Numbered from the stretch's first letter, positions 1 to 6,661 are shown. The stretch is DNA of 7,578 nucleotides from Flavobacteriales bacterium (GCA_002705485.1 PAGT01000019.1:9952-17529), one strand, 5' to 3'. Notes: generated from the sequence alone by a model not told the origin. Numbers and translations: made by a program.

Positions 1-480
1 TCTCATATTTGTGGTAAAAGAGATACTTTACATACTGTCTCACAAACTGCATTGGATTTAAACTTTGACGGACTTATGATTGAAACACATACAGATCCAG
101 ATCAAGCTTGGAGTGACGCTGCTCAACAAATTAAGCCTAGTGTTCTCACAAAAATGATGTCTAATTTAAAAATGAGAAAAACTACTGATGATGAAATAGA
201 TTTTAAAAACACTTTAAATACTTTAAGAACTCAAATTGATATTATTGATCAAGGATTATTAGATACTTTAGGAAAAAGAATGAAAGTTGCAATTGAAATA
301 GGAGATTTAAAGAAAAAAAAGAATGTAGCTGTATTACAAACTAAACGATGGAATGAAATATTAGGAAAAATGATCTTAGAGGGAGAAGAAAAAGGGTTAA
401 GCGAAGAGTTTATCCTTCGCATGTTCAAGGCGATTCATCAGGAGTCAATTAATCACCAAAATAAAGTAATAAATAGTTAA
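1..480 (+). CDS. Bifunctional DAHP synthase / chorismate mutase type II, C-terminal part (5' end outside window)
   Basis: Two domains of aromatic amino acid synthesis lie in one chain. The DAHP synthase part condenses phosphoenolpyruvate with erythrose 4-phosphate; the chorismate mutase part turns chorismate into prephenate. The reading frame is open from base 1, so 159 residues are visible and roughly 200 are missing upstream. Visible residues 1-50 are the end of a DAHP synthase barrel of the AroA/KdsA (type I-beta) family: H2, E28 and D39 have the 26- and 11-residue spacing of the metal ligands His272, Glu298 and Asp309 in the Thermotoga enzyme. After a short polar linker, residues about 72-155 form an all-helical AroQ mutase, with R76, R93, K104, R116 and Q153 aligning to the active-site Arg11, Arg28, Lys39, Arg51 and Gln88 of the E. 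coli P-protein. The same fusion is known from Prevotella and other Bacteroidetes. A TTG at 52 is not the start, because the coding match continues upstream of it. rsgA begins 5 bases after the stop. Confidence 0.93.
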   Translation, partial: SHICGKRDTLHTVSQTALDLNFDGLMIETHTDPDQAWSDAAQQIKPSVLTKMMSNLKMRKTTDDEIDFKNTLNTLRTQIDIIDQGLLDTLGKRMKVAIEIGDLKKKKNVAVLQTKRWNEILGKMILEGEEKGLSEEFILRMFKAIHQESINHQNKVINS

Positions 481-485
481 ATCAT

Positions 486-1430
486 ATGCTAGGAATTGTT
501 TACAAATCAACTGGGAATGAATTCTTGGTAAAAACAACTTCTAAAAAACTTTATAAATGCAAATTGAAAGGGAGATTCCGAACTTATGATATTAAGTCCA
601 CTAATCCAGTATCAGTAGGGGATAATGTAAAATTTCATGTAGAAAATATTGAACAAAAAACGGGCGTAATATATGAAATAGAGAAAAGAAAAAACTATAT
701 AATTAGAAAGTCTGTTAATTTATCAAAAGAATCTCATATTCTTGCATCAAATATAGATTGTTGTTTCTTATTTGTAACTCCTTCAAAGCCTGAAACCACA
801 ACAACATTTATTGACAGAATATTAGTATCAACAAAATCATATAATATTAACACCATTATTTTGTTTAATAAGGTTGACCTTTACACTGAGAAGGAAAAAG
901 ATTTCATTAAATCATTAATCAAAATCTACACACAAATTGGCTATGAATGCATTGAAATTTCAAGTCTTCAAAAAATTAATCTAAAAAAAATAATGGAAAT
1001 AATGAAAGATAAAGTATCGATCTTTACAGGTCATAGTGGAGTTGGAAAATCGACTTTGTTGAATTCATTAAGCCCTAGACTATCAATTAAAACAGGAAAT
1101 GTTTCTAATCAAAATAAACAAGGTCAACATACAACTACTTTTTCTCAAATGTATGATTTGGATTTTGGAGCCAAAATTATTGATAGTCCAGGAATCAAAG
1201 GTTTTGGATTATATAACATTGAAAAGGAAGAGGTTAAGATGTATTTTCCTGAATTTTTACTTTTTAATGAAAACTGTAAATTCAATAATTGTCTTCATTT
1301 AAATGAACCTAATTGTGCTGTAAAGGATAATATTAAAAGTGGTAAAATTTCAATTTCAAGATATGAAAGCTATTTAAATATAGTTAAATCAACAAATAAT
1401 AAGTATCAGATTAATGATTTAAAATTATGA
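486..1430 (+). CDS. rsgA: RsgA (YjeQ) small ribosomal subunit biogenesis GTPase
   Basis: RsgA is a circularly permuted GTPase that binds the late 30S subunit and hydrolyses GTP during its final maturation. At 314 residues it is full length for the family. An N-terminal OB-fold (about residues 1-75) is followed by the permuted GTPase domain with motifs in the diagnostic order G4-G5-G1-G2-G3: NKVD (128-131), SS (159-160), P-loop GHSGVGKS (182-189), the threonine-rich G2 QHTTT (214-218) and G3 DSPG (233-236). The C-terminal zinc site follows as C264, C269, H271 and C277, the usual C-x4-C-x-H-x5-C. G3 is more often DTPG; the Ser for Thr is conservative. The ATG at 486 lies 5 bases after the upstream stop and gives the expected N-terminus; no Shine-Dalgarno sequence precedes it. 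The 3' end overlaps dtd in an ATGA arrangement, which suggests coupled translation. Confidence 0.97.
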   Translation: MLGIVYKSTGNEFLVKTTSKKLYKCKLKGRFRTYDIKSTNPVSVGDNVKFHVENIEQKTGVIYEIEKRKNYIIRKSVNLSKESHILASNIDCCFLFVTPSKPETTTTFIDRILVSTKSYNINTIILFNKVDLYTEKEKDFIKSLIKIYTQIGYECIEISSLQKINLKKIMEIMKDKVSIFTGHSGVGKSTLLNSLSPRLSIKTGNVSNQNKQGQHTTTFSQMYDLDFGAKIIDSPGIKGFGLYNIEKEEVKMYFPEFLLFNENCKFNNCLHLNEPNCAVKDNIKSGKISISRYESYLNIVKSTNNKYQINDLKL

Positions 1431-1879
1431 GAGTGATTTTACAAAGAGTTAAAAAAGCCAGTGTAATTGCAAATAATACAAAGTACTCATCAATTAAAAA
1501 AGGATTAATGATACTTTTGGGTGTTGAACATTGCGACGATAAATCAGATGTTGTTTGGTTGACCAAAAAAATTTGTAATCTCAGAATTTTTGACAATGAA
1601 AAAGGGATTATGAATAAGTCTTTGCTCGATGTTGAGGGGGAGGTTTTGATAGTGAGTCAGTTTACATTACACGCATTAACTAAAAAAGGTAATAGACCCT
1701 CATACATTAAGGCAGCGAAAAGTCCTATCGCTAGAAAGTTATATGAAGACTTTATTCAATCAATGAATAATTATAATAAAATAGAATCTAAATTTGGCTC
1801 ATTTGGTGAAAACATGCTTGTTAAAATTGAAAATGATGGACCTGTCACAATATTTATTGATTCAAAAAATAAAGAGTAA
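1427..1879 (+). CDS. dtd: D-aminoacyl-tRNA deacylase Dtd
   Basis: Dtd hydrolyses D-amino acids (and mischarged glycine) from tRNAs and so keeps D-residues out of proteins; the enzyme is a cytoplasmic homodimer. The 150-residue length is normal. It begins with the family-typical MRVILQRV. Both signature motifs are present: SQFTL at 77-81, which lines the active site, and NDGPVT at 136-141, containing the Gly-cis-Pro pair that reaches into the partner subunit and rejects L-amino acids. GNRPSY at 88-93 is also characteristic. The start codon overlaps the rsgA stop (ATGA, 1427-1430), so ribosomes finishing rsgA can reinitiate here. The next gene follows after 5 bases. Together with RsgA, QueA and RlmN it forms the translation-related part of this cluster. 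Confidence 0.97.
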   Translation: MRVILQRVKKASVIANNTKYSSIKKGLMILLGVEHCDDKSDVVWLTKKICNLRIFDNEKGIMNKSLLDVEGEVLIVSQFTLHALTKKGNRPSYIKAAKSPIARKLYEDFIQSMNNYNKIESKFGSFGENMLVKIENDGPVTIFIDSKNKE

Positions 1880-1884
1880 AATAT

Positions 1885-2211
1885 ATGGAAATAAAAAAGT
1901 TACAAAAAGAGGTTGATAACTGGATAAAGGAACACGGCGTTCGATACTTTGATCCACTAACAAATTTGGCACAATTAACAGAAGAAGTAGGTGAAGTAGC
2001 AAGAATAATTTCTCGAAAATATGGAGAACAATCTGAAAAAAAATCAGATAAAAAAAAGGATTTAGCGGAGGAGCTATCTGATGTCTTATTTGTGATAATT
2101 TGCCTAGCAAATCAAACCAATTGTGATCTTGAAAAAGCATTCTTTGAAAAATTATCATTGAAAACTAAACGAGATCACGATAGGCATAAAAATAACTCAA
2201 AGTTAAAGTAG
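1885..2211 (+). CDS. MazG-like nucleotide pyrophosphohydrolase
   Basis: This is a small all-alpha NTP pyrophosphohydrolase of the MazG superfamily, 108 residues with a single domain. Such enzymes split nucleoside triphosphates to monophosphate and pyrophosphate and are thought to remove non-canonical or surplus nucleotides. The magnesium site is visible as EEVGE at 33-37 (the EExxE half) and E63-LS-D66 (the ExxD half), with a basic tail around 93-101 (KTKRDHDRH). The segment between the two acidic motifs (44-60) is rich in Lys, Ser and Asp and is probably a surface loop. The true substrate cannot be told from sequence; dCTP-, dUTP- or general NTP-preferring relatives all share these motifs. 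It sits 5 bases after dtd and 5 bases before aroA, so it is almost certainly co-transcribed with both. It is much shorter than the two-domain E. coli MazG, so I do not assign that symbol. Confidence 0.88.
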   Translation: MEIKKLQKEVDNWIKEHGVRYFDPLTNLAQLTEEVGEVARIISRKYGEQSEKKSDKKKDLAEELSDVLFVIICLANQTNCDLEKAFFEKLSLKTKRDHDRHKNNSKLK

Positions 2212-2216
2212 TATTT

Positions 2217-3446
2217 ATGAGTTATTTAATTAGTCATCAAGAAAAAAAAATTGATTCTTGTTTTAAAATTAAAGGTTCAAAAAGTGAGTCAAATCGATTA
2301 CTGATTTTAAAAGCTTTTTATAAAAACATTTTCATAAAGAATATTTCAAATTCTGAAGACACATCCATATTAGAAAAAAATTTAAAAAATTTAAAAAATA
2401 AAATAAATGTGAATCATGCAGGTACAGCTATGAGATTTTTAACTGCATATTTATCAATTCAGGCTGAAAAAAATTTTGAAATATACGGGTCTAAACGAAT
2501 GCATGAGCGTCCAATTAAAGTTTTAGTCGACGCATTAAATTCCATAGGTGCCGATATTAAATACTTAGAAAAAGATGGTTTTCCTCCTCTCGTTATCAGA
2601 GGTAAAAAAATCCAAAAAGATTCAATATCTATCCCATCTAATGTAAGCAGTCAATATATATCAGCACTATTATTAATTTCTCCGATGCTTAAAAATGGCT
2701 TGACAATTAAACTCAAAGAAGCTATAGCATCACGTCCATATATTGATATGACTTTATTTTTCTTAAGAAATATAGGAGTAAAATTGATCTCAAAACAATA
2801 TGAGATTAAAGTTACTCATACAGAAAGTATTAAGGACTTTGAATATAGTGTTGAATCAGATTGGAGTTCTTTATCTTATTTTTATTCAATTGTATCACTT
2901 GCGAAAAACGCTTCTTTAAAAATTGACAAATTCCATAAAAATACTGTCCAGGGAGATAAAAGATTAGTTCAAATTTATAAAAATCTTGGAGTCAGAACTT
3001 CATTTAAAGGAAGTTCAGTTTATCTCAAAAAAGATGTTAGTTTGAAGATCCCGGATATAATTATTTTAGACCTTGTAGATTGTCCAGATATTGCTCAAAC
3101 GATTGCAGTCAGTTGTTTTGGTTTAGGAATATCATGTGAACTCAACGGATTACATACGCTAAAAATTAAGGAAACTGACCGACTTTTTGCCTTGAAAAAT
3201 GAACTTGAAAAGTTAGGAGCATCTGTTCAAATTACAGATAAGAGTTTACATTTAGAAAAATCTGAAAAAATCAAAACTAATATAAAAATTAATACATACG
3301 ACGATCACCGAATGGCTATGTCATTTGCTGCCTTAGCTATTAAAATACCCATAATTATCAATGACCCTATGGTAATAAAAAAATCATTTCCAGATTTTTG
3401 GACAGTACTAAAAGCCTTGGGTTTTAAGCTATCAAAAATAAATTAA
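2217..3446 (+). CDS. aroA: 3-phosphoshikimate 1-carboxyvinyltransferase (EPSP synthase)
   Basis: AroA transfers the enolpyruvyl group of phosphoenolpyruvate to shikimate 3-phosphate, the sixth step of the shikimate pathway and the target of glyphosate. At 409 residues it is slightly shorter than the E. coli enzyme (427). Motifs in order: GSKSESNR 20-27 with catalytic K22; HAGTAMRFL 67-75, the phosphoenolpyruvate loop; GSKRMHERP 91-99; SNVSSQYISALL 141-152, shikimate-phosphate binding; DWSSLSYF 215-222; D285 in a D-x4-PD context, matching E. coli Asp313; KETDR 318-322 with E319 matching Glu341; YDDHRMAM 361-368; and KSFPDF 389-394. All catalytic positions I can place are kept. Residue 74 after AMR is Phe rather than the Pro of class I enzymes such as E. 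coli; I recall this as common in Bacteroidetes, so it says little about herbicide response. It is linked functionally to the DAHP synthase at the left edge, and is the last gene before the 64-base gap. Confidence 0.97.
   Translation: MSYLISHQEKKIDSCFKIKGSKSESNRLLILKAFYKNIFIKNISNSEDTSILEKNLKNLKNKINVNHAGTAMRFLTAYLSIQAEKNFEIYGSKRMHERPIKVLVDALNSIGADIKYLEKDGFPPLVIRGKKIQKDSISIPSNVSSQYISALLLISPMLKNGLTIKLKEAIASRPYIDMTLFFLRNIGVKLISKQYEIKVTHTESIKDFEYSVESDWSSLSYFYSIVSLAKNASLKIDKFHKNTVQGDKRLVQIYKNLGVRTSFKGSSVYLKKDVSLKIPDIIILDLVDCPDIAQTIAVSCFGLGISCELNGLHTLKIKETDRLFALKNELEKLGASVQITDKSLHLEKSEKIKTNIKINTYDDHRMAMSFAALAIKIPIIINDPMVIKKSFPDFWTVLKALGFKLSKIN
2381..2398 (+). repeat. Perfect 9-bp tandem repeat inside aroA
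   Basis: Two copies of TTTAAAAAA stand head to tail, preceded by a further run of seven A. In the aroA frame this encodes an Asn-Leu-Lys repeat (residues 55-60) in a charged surface helix just before the phosphoenolpyruvate loop. The unit is a multiple of three, so gain or loss of a copy would not break the gene, but the A runs could slip. Confidence 0.7.
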
Positions 3447-3458
3447 ACTGTAAAAAAC

Positions 3459-3490
3459 TTGACATTGCCTATGCTTGGACTGTATATTTG
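3459..3490 (+). promoter_or_regulatory. Candidate Bacteroidetes-type promoter upstream of queA
   Basis: The -7 element TATATTTG at 3483-3490 is an exact match to the Bacteroidetes consensus TAnnTTTG. TTG at 3459-3461, which is part of a longer TTGACA, lies 21 bases upstream, inside the 17-23 spacing reported for Flavobacterium promoters. Transcription would begin around 3494-3498, leaving a leader of only about 15 bases before the queA ATG at 3511. This is the largest gap in the window and no terminator hairpin is visible after aroA, so the promoter probably adds to read-through from upstream rather than replacing it. Start-site mapping is needed to prove it. Confidence 0.62.
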
Positions 3491-3510
3491 CGAACTTAAA
3501 TTTAAAACCA

Positions 3511-4560
3511 ATGAAACTATCCCACTTCAATTTTGAACTCCCTAATGAACTTTTGGCTGAGTATCCTGCCGAACATAGAGATGAATCAAGGCTAATGGTT
3601 CTAAACAGAAAAAATCAAAAAATAGAACATAAAACTTTTAAAGATGTTGTTGACTATTTTGATGATGGGGACTCTTTTGTTTTAAATAATACTAAAGTTT
3701 TTCCTGCTAGACTTATGGGTAATAAAGAAAAAACTGGTGCTAGAATTGAAGTTTTCTTACTTCGTGAACTAAGTTATGAACAAAGGCTTTGGGATGTCTT
3801 AGTTGATCCTGCTAGAAAAATTAGAATCGGCAATAAACTTTATTTTGGTGATGATGATAGTTTAGTTGCCGAGGTGATTGATAATACGACTTCAAGGGGA
3901 AGGACACTCAGATTTTTATTTGACGGATCATATGATGAGTTTCGTCAAACATTGTTTGATTTGGGTCAAACCCCACTTCCAAAGTATATTCAACGAGAAG
4001 AAGAAGAGTTTGATAAGACTCGTTATCAAACTATTTTTGCTAAACATGAGGGAGCAGTTGCTGCACCTACCGCAGGTCTACATTTTTCTAAACATCTTCT
4101 TAAAAGGTTAGAAATAAAAGGGATTAACATAGCAGAAATCACATTACATGTTGGCCTTGGAACTTTTAACCCAGTTGAAGTTGAAGATCTTTCCAAACAT
4201 AAAATGGACTCAGAAGAATTATTAATTGATCAGAAAGCTTGTAATATAGTTAATTCCGCTAAATTGAATAAAAAAAGAGTATGTGCTGTTGGTACTACCT
4301 CGATGAGAGCTCTTGAATCATCCGTTTCATCATTTAAAACTTTAAATCCTTATTCTGGTTGGACTCATAAATTTATTTTTCCCCCTTATGATTTTAGCTT
4401 GGCAGATTCAATGATTACAAATTTTCACACCCCAAAATCCACCTTATTAATGATGGCCTCTGCATTCGCAGGACATGATTTTTTAAAAGAGGCATATGAT
4501 GTTGCAGTTAAAGAGAAGTACAACTTTTATTCTTACGGAGATGCAATGTTAATCATATAG
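3511..4560 (+). CDS. queA: S-adenosylmethionine:tRNA ribosyltransferase-isomerase QueA
   Basis: QueA transfers and isomerises the ribosyl moiety of S-adenosylmethionine onto 7-aminomethyl-7-deazaguanine in tRNA (Asn, Asp, His, Tyr), forming epoxyqueuosine. The 349-residue length is typical. Conserved blocks: LP at 10-11 and RDESRLMVL 23-31; NNTKVFPARLMG 59-70; GQTPLPKYIQR 152-162; RYQTIFA 171-177; GAVAAPTAGLHF 181-192; ITLHVGLGTFNPV 210-222; GTTSMRALES 261-270; FIFPPYDF 288-295; ITNFHTPKSTLLMM 302-315; and the C-terminal YSYGDAMLI. The ATG at 3511 is chosen over an in-frame TTG at 3475: the family N-terminus begins here, and the longer form would lie across the promoter elements at 3459-3490. 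At 231-235 the sequence reads KMDSE where many QueA proteins have MHSE. rlmN, another RNA-modification gene, follows after 6 bases. Confidence 0.96.
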   Translation: MKLSHFNFELPNELLAEYPAEHRDESRLMVLNRKNQKIEHKTFKDVVDYFDDGDSFVLNNTKVFPARLMGNKEKTGARIEVFLLRELSYEQRLWDVLVDPARKIRIGNKLYFGDDDSLVAEVIDNTTSRGRTLRFLFDGSYDEFRQTLFDLGQTPLPKYIQREEEEFDKTRYQTIFAKHEGAVAAPTAGLHFSKHLLKRLEIKGINIAEITLHVGLGTFNPVEVEDLSKHKMDSEELLIDQKACNIVNSAKLNKKRVCAVGTTSMRALESSVSSFKTLNPYSGWTHKFIFPPYDFSLADSMITNFHTPKSTLLMMASAFAGHDFLKEAYDVAVKEKYNFYSYGDAMLII

Positions 4561-4566
4561 TTCACC

Positions 4567-5604
4567 ATGAAAAAAGATGTAAGATCTTTAACTCACGACG
4601 AGCTAATCTCTTTTTTTGAATCCAATAACCATTCATCTTACAGAGCTACTCAGGTTTATGAATGGCTATGGAAAAAATCTTGTTTTTCTTTTGACGAAAT
4701 GACAAACTTGTCCAAAAATACAAGAGAACTTTTAAAAGATAAGTTTGTTATTAACAATATAAAAATTGACAAAATTCAAAAAAGTAGTGATGGAACTATT
4801 AAAAATGCTATTAAATTATTTGACGATTCATTAGTTGAGTCAGTTTTGATTCCATTTGAAAATAGGACAACAGCCTGTGTTTCAAGCCAAGTTGGGTGTA
4901 GTCTAGATTGCGAATTCTGTGCAACATCGAAACTCAAAAGAATTAGAAATTTAAATGCAGATGAAATTTTTGATCAAGTATCAATAATAAATAATCAAAG
5001 TAAAACATATTTTGGTCGACCAATTTCAAACATTGTTTTTATGGGTATGGGTGAACCTCTTTTAAACTACACCAATTTAATTTCAGGAATTAAAAAAATA
5101 TCCTCAAACGATGGTTTAGGGATTTCTCCTACAAGAATTACAGTATCAACATCTGGAATTCCAAAAATGATTATTAAGCTTGCAGATGAACCTATAAAAT
5201 TAAATTTAGCACTTTCATTACATTCAGCTATTGAGGATACCCGAACTAAAATTATGCCATTTTCAACAAGATTCTCTCTTTTAGAAATTTTAGACTCTTT
5301 GAAATATTGGTATAAAAAAACACAAAGAATTGTGACATATGAATACATAATATGGAAAGGTATTAACGATGATTTTAAACACATTGAAAGCCTAATTAAA
5401 TTTTGTAAAAAATCACCCTCAAAAGTTAATATTATTAATTACAACGATGTTGGTAATAAGTTTTTCATACCAGCTGATTCGAATTCCATAGATAACTATG
5501 TACAAGAATTAATGATTAATAACATTCCAGTAACCATTAGAAAGTCTAGAGGAAATGATATTGATGCAGCATGCGGACAATTGGCAAATAAGATTACCAA
5601 TTAG
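4567..5604 (+). CDS. rlmN: Dual-specificity RNA methyltransferase RlmN (23S rRNA A2503 / tRNA A37, C2-methyl)
   Basis: RlmN is a radical-SAM enzyme that methylates C2 of A2503 in 23S rRNA and of A37 in some tRNAs, improving decoding accuracy. At 345 residues it is close to the usual length. The N-terminal accessory domain (about 1-90) is followed by the radical-SAM barrel. The 4Fe-4S ligands are C111, C115 and C118 in C-x3-C-x2-C. C104, seven residues earlier, and C336 (in DIDAACGQL) match the two catalytic cysteines C118 and C355 of the E. coli protein, C336 carrying the methyl group. E91 sits 13 residues before C104, as the proposed general base Glu105 does in E. coli. GMGEP at 160-164 is the S-adenosylmethionine-binding motif. 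C104 together with C336 separates it from radical-SAM proteins of other function; the related Cfr resistance enzyme shares these cysteines, but the overall sequence and housekeeping context favour RlmN. It probably shares a transcript with queA. Confidence 0.96.
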   Translation: MKKDVRSLTHDELISFFESNNHSSYRATQVYEWLWKKSCFSFDEMTNLSKNTRELLKDKFVINNIKIDKIQKSSDGTIKNAIKLFDDSLVESVLIPFENRTTACVSSQVGCSLDCEFCATSKLKRIRNLNADEIFDQVSIINNQSKTYFGRPISNIVFMGMGEPLLNYTNLISGIKKISSNDGLGISPTRITVSTSGIPKMIIKLADEPIKLNLALSLHSAIEDTRTKIMPFSTRFSLLEILDSLKYWYKKTQRIVTYEYIIWKGINDDFKHIESLIKFCKKSPSKVNIINYNDVGNKFFIPADSNSIDNYVQELMINNIPVTIRKSRGNDIDAACGQLANKITN

Positions 5605-5633
5605 TTTTTAGTAATCTTTAATTGTAAATTAAA
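5590..5633 (+). other. Two adjoining inverted repeats in the rlmN-prenyl synthase gap
   Basis: AAGATTAC (5590-5597) and GTAATCTT (5611-5618) form a perfect 8-bp stem with a 13-base loop that contains the rlmN stop codon. Directly after it, TTTAATT (5617-5623), a GTA loop and AATTAAA (5627-5633) form a second perfect 7-bp stem that shares two bases with the first, so the two compete. Neither is followed by a run of T, and both stems are AT-rich, so a classical intrinsic terminator is not supported. They could weakly attenuate transcription or affect access to the downstream start at 5637, or be chance in AT-rich DNA. Confidence 0.3.
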
Positions 5634-5636
5634 ACT

Positions 5637-6614
5637 ATGAAAGAAATTGAAAAAATCAAGCTTCCAATAAAAAAAGAAATTGATTTATTTGAAGGTAAAT
5701 TTTCAAATTCAATGAATTCAAGTGTTCCTTTATTAAACAGAATCACTCATTATGTTGTTAATAGAAAAGGGAAACAAATGAGACCAATGTTTGTGTTTCT
5801 TACTGCTAAAATGTTGAGCAGTGGGAAAATGAATGAAAAAGTTTATCGAGCAGCTTCCGTTATTGAGCTAATACACACGGCATCTCTTGTACATGATGAT
5901 GTGGTTGATTCAAGTAATGTGAGAAGAGGTTTTTTTTCATTAAATGCGCTATGGAAAAATAAAATTGCTGTTTTAGTTGGAGATTATTTACTTTCAAAGG
6001 GAATGCTTTTATGTATAGAAAACAAAGACTTTGATATATTAAAAATTATATCTGACTCTGTCAAAGAAATGAGCCAAGGTGAATTACTACAAATTGAAAA
6101 ATCAAGAAGATTAGACATTGACGAAAAAACATATTTTGAAATTATAAAAAAGAAAACTGCTTCTCTTATCTCATCTTGCTGCGCTCTCGGAGCTACCTCA
6201 ACAAATGCATCTCAAAAAATAATTGACGAGCTTTCTTCTTTTGGTCAAAAAATTGGTATGGCTTTTCAAATTAAAGATGACCTTTTTGATTATGGGGAGA
6301 ATAAAATTGGAAAACCAATAGGAATTGATTTAAAAGAAAAAAAATTAACACTTCCTTTTATATACGCACTTAATAATTCTTTACCAGAAAAAAAAAGATG
6401 GTTGAAAAACTCAATTAAAAACCACAATTTGAACAAAAAAAGAATTAAAGAGGTTATCAACTATGTAAAGGAAATAGGAGGAATTGATTACACTATTGAT
6501 AAGTTAAATGAATTTCATAACCAAGCCCTTAAAGATTTGGAGAAATTTCCAAAAAATAAATACCGAGATCATTTGAAAAGCTTAGTTGACTATGTAATTG
6601 ACAGAAAATATTAG
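5637..6614 (+). CDS. ispB: Long-chain all-trans polyprenyl diphosphate synthase (IspB/HepT-like)
   Basis: This enzyme extends a short allylic diphosphate with isopentenyl diphosphate units to make a long all-trans chain, most likely the side chain of menaquinone in a flavobacterium. The 325-residue length is typical. The substrate-binding motif GKQMRP is at 45-50. The first aspartate-rich motif is DDVVD (87-91) and the second DDLFD (214-218), both intact DDxxD forms that chelate magnesium and the diphosphate. The fifth residue before the first motif is Ala82 and the fourth is Ser83; small residues here leave the product cavity open and mark long-chain rather than farnesyl or geranylgeranyl synthases. 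Exact chain length (probably six to eight units) cannot be read from the sequence. There is no membrane segment, so the enzyme is expected to be soluble. It lies 32 bases after rlmN and 47 bases before dnaG. Confidence 0.93.
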   Translation: MKEIEKIKLPIKKEIDLFEGKFSNSMNSSVPLLNRITHYVVNRKGKQMRPMFVFLTAKMLSSGKMNEKVYRAASVIELIHTASLVHDDVVDSSNVRRGFFSLNALWKNKIAVLVGDYLLSKGMLLCIENKDFDILKIISDSVKEMSQGELLQIEKSRRLDIDEKTYFEIIKKKTASLISSCCALGATSTNASQKIIDELSSFGQKIGMAFQIKDDLFDYGENKIGKPIGIDLKEKKLTLPFIYALNNSLPEKKRWLKNSIKNHNLNKKRIKEVINYVKEIGGIDYTIDKLNEFHNQALKDLEKFPKNKYRDHLKSLVDYVIDRKY

Positions 6615-6626
6615 CTGAAAAAATAC

Positions 6627-6652
6627 ATTTTTCATTAAATTAATGTAAAAAT
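6627..6652 (+). other. AT-rich inverted repeat upstream of dnaG
   Basis: ATTTTT-C-ATTA (6627-6637) pairs with TAAT-G-(T)-AAAAAT (6641-6652) around a 3-base AAT loop, giving about 11 pairs with a single bulged T. It begins 12 bases after the prenyl synthase stop and ends 9 bases before the dnaG TTG start. It has only one G-C pair and no trailing T run, so it is a poor candidate for an intrinsic terminator; a weak mRNA hairpin or chance are both possible. Confidence 0.3.
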
Positions 6653-6661
6653 TAGAAAAAT

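Noticed and set aside
52..54. TTG at 52 as start of a separate small protein with a chorismate mutase domain.
   Set aside because: The frame is open to base 1 and the upstream codons encode DAHP synthase residues including the metal ligand His, so this is the tail of a longer fusion.
1099..1302. 67-residue + strand frame inside rsgA.
   Set aside because: It is an out-of-frame shadow of the GTPase domain with no family resemblance.
1411..1596. 61-residue open frame on the minus strand across the rsgA-dtd junction.
   Set aside because: It lies opposite two well-supported genes, has no recognisable motif and no promoter-like sequence.
1862..2158. 98-residue open frame on the minus strand, looking like a hydrophobic membrane peptide.
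   Set aside because: It is the antisense of the MazG-like gene, which has clear motifs. Codons for Lys and Glu in AT-rich DNA read as Phe and Leu on the other strand, so the hydrophobicity is an artefact.
3475..3510. A 12-residue N-terminal extension of QueA from TTG at 3475.
   Set aside because: The family N-terminus starts at ATG 3511, and the extension would overlap the candidate promoter and lie upstream of its predicted transcript start.
3878..4111. 77-residue + strand frame inside queA.
   Set aside because: It is an out-of-frame shadow of conserved QueA blocks.
5067..5384. 105-residue open frame on the minus strand inside rlmN.
   Set aside because: It is fully covered by the radical-SAM domain of rlmN and has no independent coding evidence.
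6627..6661. Intrinsic terminator between the prenyl synthase and dnaG.
   Set aside because: The stem has one G-C pair and is followed by TTAGAAAAAT, not a T run.
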